NCBI RefSeq assembly: GCF_013186535.1
Contig: NZ_JABMCZ010000003.1
Location: 868,001 to 932,000, forward strand
Source of the DNA: Nocardia terpenica
GTDB taxonomy: Bacteria; Actinomycetota; Actinomycetes; Mycobacteriales; Mycobacteriaceae
Length of the DNA stretch: 64,000 nt
Reading direction: 5' to 3'
The notes under the pieces are model-generated. The model saw only the letters and a list, made by a program, of their open reading frames with translations, had not been told where the DNA came from and did not search any database. Position 1 is the first letter of the stretch, and every line of letters begins with the position of its first letter. Shown here piece by piece: positions 49,959-59,327 of the stretch. The position numbers and the translations under genes were made by a program.

Positions 49959-50879
49959 TCAGTGCGGACAGGGCGTGCCGGAATAGTCCGGATCGAGGGC
50001 TCGCTGCACGATATAGGTGACCGTGGGGGAGCGCGGCACATCGGCATGCCGGTAGGCATCGGCGGGGCACAGGTCCTGGACCCAGACGTTGTCGACGGTC
50101 GCGCCGGGACCGGGTCGCAGGAAGGTCGCCTCCGGCGGCTGCGAGGCATCGTCGACCCGGCTCGCGACCACCGTGTAGTGCACCCCCGGCACGGTGTCCC
50201 CGCTCGCATTCAGCTCGCGCAGGAAGTCGCTCCCGGTCAGCTGCTGCGTCCCCGCGACACCGACGACGCGTGCCAGCGCCGCATCGCGAATCGACGCCAT
50301 CGCCCCACCCATCAGCCTGCCGAGGCCGACGGAATCGACGCCGTGATTGGACCCCACCAACGAAACGAGCGTGCCCACCTTCGCCCCGCCACCCTCGAAC
50401 CGCAGATACTGCCGCGCCAGCACCGCCCCCTGCGAATGCCCCACCAGATCCACCCGCGCCGCCCCCGTCGCCACCCGCACCCGCTCCACGAACCCCGCGA
50501 CCTCCCGCGCCGACGCCCGAATATCCCCCGTGCCGTACATCCCGTCCAGCACCCCCACCGCACTGGACGCATCCCGCCCGTAGTTCAGCGAAAACACGCA
50601 ATATCCACGGTCTTTCAACTGCGGCGCAAGCACGTCCCACACATTCTGGTTGTCCCAGGTCCCGTGCAACAACACCACCGGCCGCGGATGCGCTTGCGAC
50701 GGAACGCAATTCCAGTCGTCCGCCCCCGGCGGGGGAGTACTCCCATCGGGATGCTTGCCGATTCCGATCGGCAGGGAAGGGGCCGGGGCGGGCTCGGCCC
50801 TGGCCGTCGGGCCGAGCAGCGCGATCAGTAGTGCGGCGGCTGCCGCCGTTTCGACGCGGCGTGTGAACCGTCGAGGCAT
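49959..50879 (-). CDS. Secreted triacylglycerol lipase/esterase (alpha/beta hydrolase)
   Basis: A 306-residue exported hydrolase with signal segment AAAAALLIALLGPTARA. The oxyanion segment is VVLLHGTWDNQNVWD near 68; the nucleophile is in VDLVGHSQGAVLARQYL near 150; GSNHGVDSVGLG follows. It is a paralogue of the lipase at 62060 (shared GDTVPGV-YTVV and FLRPGPGATV/FLRAGPGATV segments). Likely extracellular lipid ester hydrolysis. Confidence 0.88.
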   Translation of the reverse strand: MPRRFTRRVETAAAAALLIALLGPTARAEPAPAPSLPIGIGKHPDGSTPPPGADDWNCVPSQAHPRPVVLLHGTWDNQNVWDVLAPQLKDRGYCVFSLNYGRDASSAVGVLDGMYGTGDIRASAREVAGFVERVRVATGAARVDLVGHSQGAVLARQYLRFEGGGAKVGTLVSLVGSNHGVDSVGLGRLMGGAMASIRDAALARVVGVAGTQQLTGSDFLRELNASGDTVPGVHYTVVASRVDDASQPPEATFLRPGPGATVDNVWVQDLCPADAYRHADVPRSPTVTYIVQRALDPDYSGTPCPH

Positions 50880-50922
50880 GGGCCGGAATCCCTTCTACGG
50901 CAGGCTCGGTGCCGCGAGGGGT

Positions 50923-52239
50923 TCAGTGCGGCACGGTGACCGGGTCGAGGCAGCTGGCGGCGGCGTCGACCAGCGAGCAGGTCAGGGGGGCTCGGGTGGG
51001 CCGGTAGTCGGCGGGGACGCCTCCGTCGCGGATGATCGCAGTGTAGGCCGGGACGGCGTCGGTCGCGCGCCGAGTCAGGCTCGGATCGGACAGCGCGTCC
51101 ACCGTGTACAGGCCGAATCGGGGCGAGTACGAGCCCCATTCGTAGTTGTCGGTGAGGCTCCAGTAGTTGTAGCCGACCACATTGATGCCGTCGGCCCTGG
51201 CCCGCTGTAGCCAGTAGACGGTGTCGCGTAGGTCGTCGGCGCGGGTGTAGCCGTCCCTGCGGGGCCGGGCATTCTCGGTGGGCATGCCGTTCTCCACGAT
51301 GTAGAGCGGTTTGCCCGGAAAGGCCCGCGCATAGTTCTGCAACGCGTAATAGATGCCCTCCGGCTCCAGCGGATTGCGCCACAGCATGTCGAAATTCTGC
51401 AGAATGCTCACGACATTGTCGAAGGTCAGGCCGTAGTAGTAGTCGATGCCCACGAAGTCGAGCCGCGCCGCGATCGCGGAGAGGAACGGCTTGGACACCA
51501 CATCGTCACCGCCCGGCACGTAGGCGACATTGCTGGTCACCCACGCCCCCGGCTGCACCCCGTGGATGTAGTCGTAGATCGCGTTGTGCGCCTGCGCCAG
51601 CTTCGCCGCCAGCATCGGCAGCTCCGCCGCCGACAGCCCGCCGTGCTGAACCTCGTTGACCCCGTAGAACGTCGGCTCGTTGAACGTCACCCACATCGGG
51701 TTGTACCGAGCATACCGGTCGACCACGGTGCGCGCGTTGGCCAGCCAGTCGTCCACCATGCCCGGATTGCGCCAGCCGCCGCGATCGACCTCCCAGCCCG
51801 GATACACCCAGTGGTCCAGCGTGAGCATCGGCCGCATCCCCGCCGCGGTGATCGCGGAGATCACCTCGTCGTAGAAGCGCAGCCCGTCCTCCGACCACAC
51901 CCCCGGCTGCGGCTGCACCCGCGCCCACTCGATGCCGATCCGATACACCCGCACACCCAGCTGCCGGGCCAGCTCGATATCCGACCGGTAGCGATCGAAG
52001 AAATCCACCGAATCCCGATACGGGTCGGCGGTCTTGCCCTCGGCCACATAGCGCGACCAATTGCTGTCCGGCGCATGCCCTTCGGACTGGAATCCCGAGG
52101 ACGCCACGCCCCACAGGAAATCCGGCCCCAGCGGCGCGATCTGCGCGGGCGCGGGCCGTGCGGCGGCGGGTCCGGTCGCCATCGCGGCGAACAGGAGGGC
52201 GAGCGCGGCCGTGATCAGACCACGAGGTCGAAGGCGCAT
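50923..52239 (-). CDS. Secreted glycoside hydrolase family 1 enzyme
   Basis: A 438-residue GH1 enzyme with a signal segment (LITAALALLFAAMATGPAAA). FLWGVASSGFQSEG near 40 is the GH1 N-terminal signature; the acid/base Glu is in VTFNEPTFYGVNE near 190 and the nucleophile in YIVENGMP near 320; GYNYWSLTDNYEWGSYSPRFG completes the site. It should hydrolyse beta-glycosides outside the cell; the sugar is unknown. ATG 52239 was chosen over a longer frame. Confidence 0.9.
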   Translation of the reverse strand: MRLRPRGLITAALALLFAAMATGPAAARPAPAQIAPLGPDFLWGVASSGFQSEGHAPDSNWSRYVAEGKTADPYRDSVDFFDRYRSDIELARQLGVRVYRIGIEWARVQPQPGVWSEDGLRFYDEVISAITAAGMRPMLTLDHWVYPGWEVDRGGWRNPGMVDDWLANARTVVDRYARYNPMWVTFNEPTFYGVNEVQHGGLSAAELPMLAAKLAQAHNAIYDYIHGVQPGAWVTSNVAYVPGGDDVVSKPFLSAIAARLDFVGIDYYYGLTFDNVVSILQNFDMLWRNPLEPEGIYYALQNYARAFPGKPLYIVENGMPTENARPRRDGYTRADDLRDTVYWLQRARADGINVVGYNYWSLTDNYEWGSYSPRFGLYTVDALSDPSLTRRATDAVPAYTAIIRDGGVPADYRPTRAPLTCSLVDAAASCLDPVTVPH

Positions 52240-52307
52240 GGGGAAAACCGTACCGCGCGTTGACCGTTGACCAGGGAAAACGCCCGGCATTTAGCATGTG
52301 TCCTGTT

Positions 52308-53648
52308 ATGACGAGCATCAACGAGCGGCGCGAGTCGCGCACCGCCGAGGCACCCCTGCTGCTGACCACCGAAGTCCCGCGCAGCCTGTCGTTCGCGGAT
52401 CAGACCGCGTTCTGGGCCAATCTGGGCGTCAGCCTGATCGGCTTCACGGCCGCGATCTACGTGCTGCGACCCGACGGCCATCCGCAGCTGCCGATCGTGG
52501 CGGCGCTGCTGGCGACGGTGGTCGGCACGGTGCTGGGCACCGGCATGGTCGCGGCGGCGGGCGCGGTCGGGGCGCGCACCGGGGCACCGGCCATGGCGAA
52601 CTTCCGCGGCCTGTTCGGCACGCGGCTGTCGTATCTGCCGACCGTCGCCAATATCGTGCAGTGCGTCGGCTGGGCCGTCTACGAGCTGACCGTGATTTCC
52701 GGTGGCGTGCGGTCGCTGACGCACGGCCGGTTCGCGCACGCGCCGGTGATCCTCGCCGCCGGGCTGCTGTGCACGGTGATGGCGATCTGGCCGCTGCGGG
52801 TGCTGCACATCCTGCGCAAATACGTGACCGTCGCCGTCGCCGTGTCGATGCTCTACCTCACCGTGCAGCTACTGCGCCAACCGCTGCCGCCCGTGGCCGA
52901 CACCTCGTGGAGCGGATTCTTCCCCGGCGTCGACAGCACGCTGGCCGTCGCCGTGTCCTTCGTGCCGCTGGCCGCGGACTACACCCGGCACGCGCATTCG
53001 GTGCGGGCTGCCACCGGGGCGTCCATGATCGGCTACTCCGCCGCGCAGACCTGGTGCTATCTGCTCGGTGTCGTCGCGCTCATCCAGGTCGGCGGCGACC
53101 CGGACCGGATCTTCGACACCTTCCTCGGCGTCGCGGCCGGGTGGGTGTTCTTCGCGGTCCTCGTGCTGCGCGAGTCCGACCAGTCCTTCGCCAACGTGTA
53201 CTCCACCGCGATGTCCATCCAGAACCTGTTGCCGCGCTTGGACCGTCGCATCATCGCCGCCGTGATCGGCGCGCTGGCCACGGTTCTGGCGCTGGGCGTG
53301 CACGACTTCACCGGGTTCTCCACCTTCCTGGCCCTGATCGGTTCGGTGTTCGTGCCGCTGTGCGCGGTGCTGGTGGTCGACTTCTTCTGCGGCCGTGGGC
53401 GACGCGGCTGGGACCTGTCCGAGCATGCCCCCGCGCGCCCGCTCATGGTGCTGCCGTGGCTGCTCGGCTTCGCGGTGTATCAACTGTTCAATCCGGGCTC
53501 GGTGGAGTGGTGGGCCCGATTCTGGGTGCGGGTGCAGGACGGCATCGGGGTGCACCCGGGCTGGTGGTCGTCGGCCTCGCTGTTCTCCTTCCTGGCCGCG
53601 GGCGCGGCCACCGGGCTGATCGTGCTGATCGAGCGCCGACGTGCCTGA
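52308..53648 (+). CDS. NCS1-family permease, CytX/hydroxymethylpyrimidine-transporter-like
   Basis: A 446-residue transporter of the nucleobase-cation-symport-1 family with 12 membrane segments. The N-terminal ADQTAFWANLGVSLIGFTAA and SFVPLAADYTRHAHSVRAA near 230 are typical. CytX-type members import thiamine pyrimidine; cytosine or other nucleobases are possible. The stop overlaps the following phosphotransferase gene by 8 bp. Confidence 0.8.
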   Translation: MTSINERRESRTAEAPLLLTTEVPRSLSFADQTAFWANLGVSLIGFTAAIYVLRPDGHPQLPIVAALLATVVGTVLGTGMVAAAGAVGARTGAPAMANFRGLFGTRLSYLPTVANIVQCVGWAVYELTVISGGVRSLTHGRFAHAPVILAAGLLCTVMAIWPLRVLHILRKYVTVAVAVSMLYLTVQLLRQPLPPVADTSWSGFFPGVDSTLAVAVSFVPLAADYTRHAHSVRAATGASMIGYSAAQTWCYLLGVVALIQVGGDPDRIFDTFLGVAAGWVFFAVLVLRESDQSFANVYSTAMSIQNLLPRLDRRIIAAVIGALATVLALGVHDFTGFSTFLALIGSVFVPLCAVLVVDFFCGRGRRGWDLSEHAPARPLMVLPWLLGFAVYQLFNPGSVEWWARFWVRVQDGIGVHPGWWSSASLFSFLAAGAATGLIVLIERRRA

Positions 53649-54696
53649 CGACCTCGTCTTCGGCATGGGCACGACCCCCATGGTCGCGCCGGACTGGCCG
53701 CCGCTGACGGTCGCCGAGATCGACGGCGCGGCGGCGATCGAATGGCGCAGCCCCCGACCGCTGTCGGCGGCCGCGCGGGTGCGGATGACCGACGGCGCCG
53801 CGGTGATCGTGAAGCGGCTGCCGCTGGCGCTGCGCGATGCCGCCGCCCTCGCCGAGGAGCACGCGTTCATGACCCACCTGCGCGCCCGCGGCATCCCGAT
53901 TCCCGAGGTCCGGGCCTACACCCGCGGCGAATTCGCCTACGAGATCCACGCTCTCGGCGCGGGCGAGGACCGCTATCGCGGCAGCTTCTCCTGGACCCCG
54001 TACCTGTCGGTGGCCGACGCCGCCGCGGCGGGGCGCATGCTGGCCCGAATGCACCGCGCCGCAGCCGGATACGACGCGCCCGCCCGGCGGCCGCGCCCGC
54101 TGTCGGCCGGGCTGTGCACCGACCCGGTCGCGACGATCCAGCGCCGCGCCGCCGCGAGCCCCGCGCTCGCCGCCTTCCTCGCCGCCCGCGACTGGCGCGC
54201 CGAGGTCGAGCCGTGGCGCGTGGATGTCGCGGGGCTCGAGCCGCTGTGGACCCACAACGACTGGCACGGCACCAATCTGCTGTGGCGCGGCGAGGAGATC
54301 ACCGCGGTCTTCGACTTCGGCCTGGCCAACCGCACCACCGCGGTCTTCGACCTGGCCACCGCCATCGAGCGCTTCGCCGTCGACTGGATCTCGCTGCGCG
54401 ACGGCGGCCCCGCGCACGTGCGCGCCGATCAGCTCGCCGCCTTTCTGCGCGCCTACACCGCGCTGCGCCCGCTGACCCCGGCCGAGCATCGCGCGCTGCC
54501 CGAGCTGTTTCCGCTCGTGCCCGTCGAGTACGAGCTCTCCGAGATCGACTACTTCCTGTCGGTGCTGCCCCGGCCCAATCGCGAGAACGCCGAGATCGCC
54601 TACCGCGACTACATACTCGGCCGCCTCTGCTGGGCGCGCGGTCCGGCCGGTCGGAACTTTCTCGAGCTCCTGGGCCGACTCTCCGCAGCTGTCTGA
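53641..54696 (+). CDS. APH/choline-kinase-fold phosphotransferase
   Basis: A 351-residue kinase-like protein. The Brenner motif is WTHNDWHGTNLLW near 200, and VFDFGLANRTTAVFDLATAIER near 222 carries the metal-binding aspartate. The nucleotide lysine is in GAAVIVKRLPLA. The GTG at 53641 lies within the end of the permease gene, so the two are coupled. It may phosphorylate the compound imported by the permease; the substrate is unknown. Confidence 0.8.
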   Translation: MPDDLVFGMGTTPMVAPDWPPLTVAEIDGAAAIEWRSPRPLSAAARVRMTDGAAVIVKRLPLALRDAAALAEEHAFMTHLRARGIPIPEVRAYTRGEFAYEIHALGAGEDRYRGSFSWTPYLSVADAAAAGRMLARMHRAAAGYDAPARRPRPLSAGLCTDPVATIQRRAAASPALAAFLAARDWRAEVEPWRVDVAGLEPLWTHNDWHGTNLLWRGEEITAVFDFGLANRTTAVFDLATAIERFAVDWISLRDGGPAHVRADQLAAFLRAYTALRPLTPAEHRALPELFPLVPVEYELSEIDYFLSVLPRPNRENAEIAYRDYILGRLCWARGPAGRNFLELLGRLSAAV

Positions 54697-54844
54697 AATG
54701 TCTTATCGGCCATCGGTTTCCGGGGGTCCAAATGCGCAGGTTGTGCACAATACCGATGGTTACGCGACGGTGCAGCAACCCGAGACCGAGATCACATGGC
54801 CGTACTGTTAAGTTGAACGATCGTGTGGTGCGGCGTCGAAGGCG

Positions 54845-56356
54845 ATGCCGCGAACAGAGGAGACGGGTTTGGCTATCCCCGAGCCAGTGCAGCAGGTGAC
54901 CGGCCGGTGGAACGGATTGTTCCGCACGAAGACGGTCGAGCAGTCGATCCGCGACACCGATGAACCGGATGTCAAACTGCGCCGGGACCTGACGGCCTGG
55001 GATCTGACGTTCTTCGGTGTGGCGGTCGTGGTCGGCGCGGGCATCTTCACCCTGACCGCGCAGATCGCCGGGCAGACCGCGGGACCCTCGGTCTCGGCGG
55101 CGTTCGTGATCGCCGCGGTTACCTGCGGTCTCACCGCCCTGTGCTATGCGGAATTCGCATCGACGGTGCCGGTGGCGGGCAGCGCGTACACGTTCTCCTA
55201 CGCCACCTTCGGTGAGCTCGCGGCGTGGATCATCGGCTGGGACCTCATCCTGGAATTCGCCGTCGCGGTGTCGACGGTGTCCAAGGGCTGGTCGCAGTAC
55301 CTGGGCGAGGTGATCGGCGGTCCGGCGACCGTCCATCTGGGCTCGCTCGAATTCGACTGGGGCGCCTCCGGATTGATCGTGCTGCTCGGCGTGCTGCTGA
55401 CCATCGGGACCAAGGTGTCCTCGCGGGTGTCCGCGGTGGCGGTGGCGATCAAGCTGGTGGTGATCGCGGTGGTCGTGATCGTCGGTCTGCGCTACTTCAA
55501 CGCGTCGAACCTGAGTCCCTACATTCCGCCCGCCGAGCACTCCAATACCGGCCAGGGCGTGCATCAGTCGCTGTTCTCCTGGATCTCCGGTGCGGGCGGT
55601 AGCGCGTTCGGCCCGTACGGCCTGCTGGCCGCCGCGAGCCTGGTCTTCTTCGCGTTCATCGGTTTCGACGTGGTCGCGACCACCGCCGAGGAGACCCGCG
55701 ATCCGCAGCGCAATGTGCCGCGCGGCATTCTCGGCTCGCTGGTGATCGTCACCATCCTGTACGTGACGGTGTCGCTGGTGCTGACCGGCATGGTGCCCTA
55801 CACCAAGCTCTCCGGTGAGAACGCCACGCTGGCCACGGCTTTCGCCATCCACGGGGTGACCTGGGCGAAGAACATCATCTCCATCGGCGCGCTGGCCGGG
55901 CTCACGACCGTGGTCATGGTGATGTATCTGGGCCAGACTCGGGTGCTGTACGCGATGGCCCGCGACGGACTGCTGCCGCGCTCGCTGGCGCGCACCGGCT
56001 CCAAGGGAACTCCGGTGCGGATCACCGCGATCGTCGGCGTGGTGTGCGCGCTGCTGGCCGGGTTCGTCAAGTTCGGCACCCTGGAGCAGATGGTGAACAT
56101 CGGCACCATGTTCGCGTTCGTGCTGGTCTCCCTCGGCGTGCTGGTCCTGCGCCGCACCCGCCCGGATCTGCCGCGCGGCTTCAAGGTTCCCTTCGTGCCC
56201 TACATCCCGATCCTCGCGGTCCTGACCTGCCTGTGGGCCATGCTGAACCTGTCGGTCGAGACCTGGCTGCGCTTCTTCATCTGGATGGCCATCGGCCTGG
56301 TCCTGTATTTCGCCTACGGGGTACGGCATTCGCTCCTGCGCACCGGGGGAAAATAG
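54845..56356 (+). CDS. APC-superfamily amino acid permease
   Basis: A 503-residue transporter with 12 or more membrane segments. GVAVVVGAGIFTLTAQIAGQ near residue 58 is the conserved substrate-binding G-A-G-I-F segment of TM1, and FFAFIGFDVVATTAEETRDP near 275 is typical of the cationic-amino-acid/YfnA group. It should import amino acids with protons. Array E follows 21 bp after the stop. Confidence 0.92.
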   Translation: MPRTEETGLAIPEPVQQVTGRWNGLFRTKTVEQSIRDTDEPDVKLRRDLTAWDLTFFGVAVVVGAGIFTLTAQIAGQTAGPSVSAAFVIAAVTCGLTALCYAEFASTVPVAGSAYTFSYATFGELAAWIIGWDLILEFAVAVSTVSKGWSQYLGEVIGGPATVHLGSLEFDWGASGLIVLLGVLLTIGTKVSSRVSAVAVAIKLVVIAVVVIVGLRYFNASNLSPYIPPAEHSNTGQGVHQSLFSWISGAGGSAFGPYGLLAAASLVFFAFIGFDVVATTAEETRDPQRNVPRGILGSLVIVTILYVTVSLVLTGMVPYTKLSGENATLATAFAIHGVTWAKNIISIGALAGLTTVVMVMYLGQTRVLYAMARDGLLPRSLARTGSKGTPVRITAIVGVVCALLAGFVKFGTLEQMVNIGTMFAFVLVSLGVLVLRRTRPDLPRGFKVPFVPYIPILAVLTCLWAMLNLSVETWLRFFIWMAIGLVLYFAYGVRHSLLRTGGK

Positions 56357-56377
56357 GGCCGCGCTCCGCGCTATCCC

Positions 56378-56450
56378 TTGATCCCGGCGTGCTTTTGCTT
56401 GATCCCGGCGTGCTTTTGCTTGATCCCGGCGTGCTTTTGGCCGGGATCTC
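56378..56450 (+). repeat. Repeat array E: two 21-bp units plus terminal hairpin
   Basis: Two exact copies of TTGATCCCGGCGTGCTTTTG plus C are followed by a terminal copy whose GATCCCGGC (56422-56430) pairs with GCCGGGATC (56440-56448) around GTGCTTTTG. It lies between the permease and the HNH-like gene and could act on transcript ends. Confidence 0.9.
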
Positions 56451-56525
56451 TCCGTTCGCGAACAATTCACCGGACATCTCAGGCGCATTGCATTCCCCGT
56501 GGTCTGTGACTGCCTAGACTCCGGC

Positions 56526-57083
56526 ATGAACAAGCGCACAATTGTCGTCGGAACAACCTTGGCAGCAACGCTTTTCGTCTCCGTCGGCACGGCGGGGGCC
56601 GCGGTCCCGGTGGGGCCCGGCCCCACCGGGACCTACGTCGTCGAGCCGCAGCCCAGCGATTGCCACTACCAACAGTCCGCCGACGGCCAGACCCTGCCCG
56701 ATTCGCGCTGCACCCCCGGCGCCACGAATCCCAAGGTCACCCCCGACACCCTGGACTCGACGATCTGTAAGTCCGGATACACCAGGTCGATCCGCCCGCC
56801 GGTCTCGATCACCGACCGGGAGAAGGCGCTCAACGCCAAGTCCTACGACTACACCGGCGCGCTGTCCGCGGCCGAATACGACCACCTGATCCCGCTGGAG
56901 GTGGGCGGCGACCCGAACGACCCGCGCAACCTGTGGGTCGAGCCGGGCGCCTCCCCCAACGCCAAGGACAGCGTGGAAAACCGCCTGCACCAGCTGGTCT
57001 GCGCCCGCACGGTATCCCTGCGGGCCGCCCAGGAAGCCATCGCCACGGACTGGACGACGGCCCTCGCCAAGGTCGGGGGCTGA
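56526..57083 (+). CDS. Secreted HNH-like protein
   Basis: A 185-residue exported protein with signal segment TIVVGTTLAATLFVSVGTAGAA cut near residue 27. The C-terminal domain has AAEYDHLIPLEVGGDPNDPRNLWVEP in pieces: the DH ... N pattern of an HNH/beta-beta-alpha metal nuclease. Three to four cysteines could form disulfides. It may be a secreted nuclease, but nuclease activity is not demonstrated by sequence. ATG 56526 fits the signal peptide. Confidence 0.75.
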   Translation: MNKRTIVVGTTLAATLFVSVGTAGAAVPVGPGPTGTYVVEPQPSDCHYQQSADGQTLPDSRCTPGATNPKVTPDTLDSTICKSGYTRSIRPPVSITDREKALNAKSYDYTGALSAAEYDHLIPLEVGGDPNDPRNLWVEPGASPNAKDSVENRLHQLVCARTVSLRAAQEAIATDWTTALAKVGG

Positions 57084-57109
57084 CCGCAATCGGGGCTTAC
57101 GGCGGCTTG

Positions 57110-57169
57110 CCCCTATGTTTCCGGCACGCTCTTCCCCTATGTTTCCGGCACGCTTTTGGCCGGAATCAC
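57110..57169 (+). repeat. Repeat array F: one 24-bp unit plus terminal hairpin
   Basis: CCCCTATGTTTCCGGCACGC plus TCTT is repeated once; the second copy continues into the pairing arm (TTCCGGC with GCCGGAA around ACGCTTTTG). On the minus strand it encodes the last residues and the stop codon of the gene at 57137 (VIPAKSVPET). Confidence 0.85.
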
Positions 57170-57700
57170 TCCCTGCTGCGGCGCGGTCTCGGCGGCGGCG
57201 TGGGCGGCCCTCGCCAGCGCCCTGGCTCGATCGAGTTGGTCGAGAACGGTTTCCCACGCGGAGTATCCGGCGTCGAGCCGCGCACCGCGCAGCAGGTCGC
57301 GGTGAATCCGTAGCAGACTGCGGGTGGCCTCCGCGGTGTAGGCCGCGGCGGCCAGCGGCGGCGGCACCTGGTCGGTGGTGCCGTAGAGCTCGGCGATCCG
57401 GTCGGTCAGCCAGTACGCCTCGAAATGCGCTTGCGCGCTGAGGTCTTCGTCGTGCACGGCGACGGCCCCCGGACCGGCGGCCCGCGCGCGGTCCTCCAGT
57501 GCGGCCAGATCCGGCGCCGTGGTCAGCGATCTTCGCAGGTCCGCGCCGATCAGCCGATACAGCAGCCCGGCAAGCATCGCGTGCTGCACCCCCGCGATGT
57601 CGGAGCCCGCCATCTCCCGGTCCCACACCTGGTGCGCGACCTCGTCGATCTCGGCGTCCAGCACCGCCAGCGCCGCTCTCAGTTGTCCGATAGTTGCCAT
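57137..57700 (-). CDS. Hypothetical helical protein whose C-terminus lies in repeat F
   Basis: A 187-residue, largely helical soluble protein (TIGQLRAALAVLDAEIDEVA ...). No family recognised. The last ten residues, VIPAKSVPET, and the TAG stop are supplied by the hairpin repeat, so the original stop was probably lost or the repeat inserted at the gene end. GTG 57733 is an alternative start 11 codons upstream. Confidence 0.6.
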   Translation of the reverse strand: MATIGQLRAALAVLDAEIDEVAHQVWDREMAGSDIAGVQHAMLAGLLYRLIGADLRRSLTTAPDLAALEDRARAAGPGAVAVHDEDLSAQAHFEAYWLTDRIAELYGTTDQVPPPLAAAAYTAEATRSLLRIHRDLLRGARLDAGYSAWETVLDQLDRARALARAAHAAAETAPQQGVIPAKSVPET

Positions 57701-57972
57701 ATCGGTACTCGCTTCCCCGCCGTCCCTGGTCACCCCGTAGGCAGAGGGTGGACAAGACGGGCGACCGTCCTGCCGTTGAGAAGGCTACCTTTCAGCAAAT
57801 GGCTTTGCCCAGAGTCTCGGCGCGTCGAATCGCGTGCCGACGCGGTCGCGTCGCCGGTCTCGGCGTGTCGTTTCGGGTGGGAAGTTGCTCGGCCGAAAAC
57901 GGAGACTGCTCCTCCGATTCGGACTAGACTTCCGGAGCGGACAGGCAGGACTCCCGACCGGCGAAAGCGGGG

Positions 57973-58695
57973 ATGGATCTCATGACCGACAACCCAGTAA
58001 CTCCCATCGACCCCACCGACATCGACTTCGATCGCGCCTATCGCGACGGCACCCTGATGGAGGGTGTGGTCCTCGATCGCATGCCGTGGGACATCGGTGA
58101 ACCGCAGCATCTGGTGGTGGAATTGGAAGCGGCGGGCCAGTTTTCGGGCGAGGTGCTCGATATCGGCTGCGGCCTGGGCAACAATTCCGTCTACCTGGCC
58201 ACCCGCGGCTACCGGGTGACCGGCGCGGACGCCGCGCCCACCGCGATCGAGCAGGCCCGCGCCCGCGCGGCCGAGCGGAACATCCCGGTGACCTTCGAGG
58301 TGGCCGATGCCACCACACTGACCGGCTACGACGGCCGCTTCGACACGGTGCTCGGCAGCTCGCTGCTGCACTGCCTGGACCCGGCCGGCCGCCGCGCCCA
58401 CGTCGCCGCGCTGGCTCGTATCCTGCGCCCGGGCGCGCGCGTCATCGAATTCTGTTTCCCGGGTGACGGCCTCACGCAAGGGTATTCGCCCTTCCCGATC
58501 GAGGAGAGCGAGCTGCGCACCCTGTTCTCCGACCCGGACTGGACACTCACCACCTTCCGCCGCGACCGCATCGACGCCGTCGCCCTCCCCGGCACCTTCC
58601 TGGACACCGTCCGCGAAGCAGGCGGCGACATCCAACTCGACGGCTCGGGCGGAATGACCCTTCCCACCTGGGTTCTGGTGGCCACCCGCAACTAA
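57973..58695 (+). CDS. SAM-dependent methyltransferase (class I)
   Basis: A 240-residue Rossmann-fold methyltransferase. Motif I is EVLDIGCGLGNNSVYLATRG near residue 60, motif II VTGADAAPTAIEQA near 82 and motif IV FDTVLGSSLLHCLD near 120. The substrate is unknown; thiopurine-like or small-molecule methyltransferases have a similar form. The TAA stop (58693-58695) is the insertion point of an IS630-family element, which used the stop's TA; the stop is preserved. Confidence 0.88.
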   Translation: MDLMTDNPVTPIDPTDIDFDRAYRDGTLMEGVVLDRMPWDIGEPQHLVVELEAAGQFSGEVLDIGCGLGNNSVYLATRGYRVTGADAAPTAIEQARARAAERNIPVTFEVADATTLTGYDGRFDTVLGSSLLHCLDPAGRRAHVAALARILRPGARVIEFCFPGDGLTQGYSPFPIEESELRTLFSDPDWTLTTFRRDRIDAVALPGTFLDTVREAGGDIQLDGSGGMTLPTWVLVATRN

Positions 58696-59327
58696 CGAGG
58701 TTCCGGGTGTGATGTCGTGAGGGTGAGGCCGGTCCCGGCGAGGCAGCTATCGATGATGGTGGGCCGGTGTTGGATTCGTCGCAGGCCGTGTCGCAGGCTG
58801 TGCATCAGGTGGGCGGGATCGTCGAAGGCGGTGTTGGCCTGGTTGCTGCGTCGTAGTAGCGACCAGATGCTTTCGACCGGGTTGAGGTCGGGCGCATACG
58901 GTGGCAGCCGATAGCAGGTGACCCAGTCGCGGGTGTCGATGAATGCCTGCAGGCGGGCATCGCGGTGCACGTTGAGGTTGTCCCACACCAGCACGATCGG
59001 GCCGCCGAGTTGCACGTGGGCGCGAATGAGCAGGTCCCGGTAATCGGTCCAGGCGAAACTGCGGCGTGCGGCGTTCTTCGCGTCCGGGTGTCGCTTCGGC
59101 CGGTAGATCAACCGGGAGCGTTCCCCGTCCTTGTAGCAGGTCAGGGCGGCGATGGAGAATCGGCGCTGGGATCGCCCCCGGACGGTGACCACGGGTGTGT
59201 GCCCGCGCGGAGACCAGGTGCGGCGCGTCGGCGGCGTCATCGAGAACCCGGCCTCGTCCTCGAACACGAGCCAGGCCCCGAGCGCCGCCGCGGTGGATTT
59301 ACCTGCGGCCACGTGGTTTTCACCCAT
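58692..59327 (-). CDS. IS630-family transposase, C-terminal ORF (DDE domain)
   Basis: A 211-residue DDE domain. WLVFEDEAGFSM holds the first D/E, VLVWDNLNVHRD the second D and YAPDLNPVESIW the catalytic E, as in IS630 elements. It is in the -1 frame relative to the upstream ORF and continues that protein's domain, so a -1 frameshift is needed to make the full transposase, or a mutation has split it. The gene ends within the left end of the IS. Confidence 0.88.
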   Translation of the reverse strand: MGENHVAAGKSTAAALGAWLVFEDEAGFSMTPPTRRTWSPRGHTPVVTVRGRSQRRFSIAALTCYKDGERSRLIYRPKRHPDAKNAARRSFAWTDYRDLLIRAHVQLGGPIVLVWDNLNVHRDARLQAFIDTRDWVTCYRLPPYAPDLNPVESIWSLLRRSNQANTAFDDPAHLMHSLRHGLRRIQHRPTIIDSCLAGTGLTLTTSHPEPR

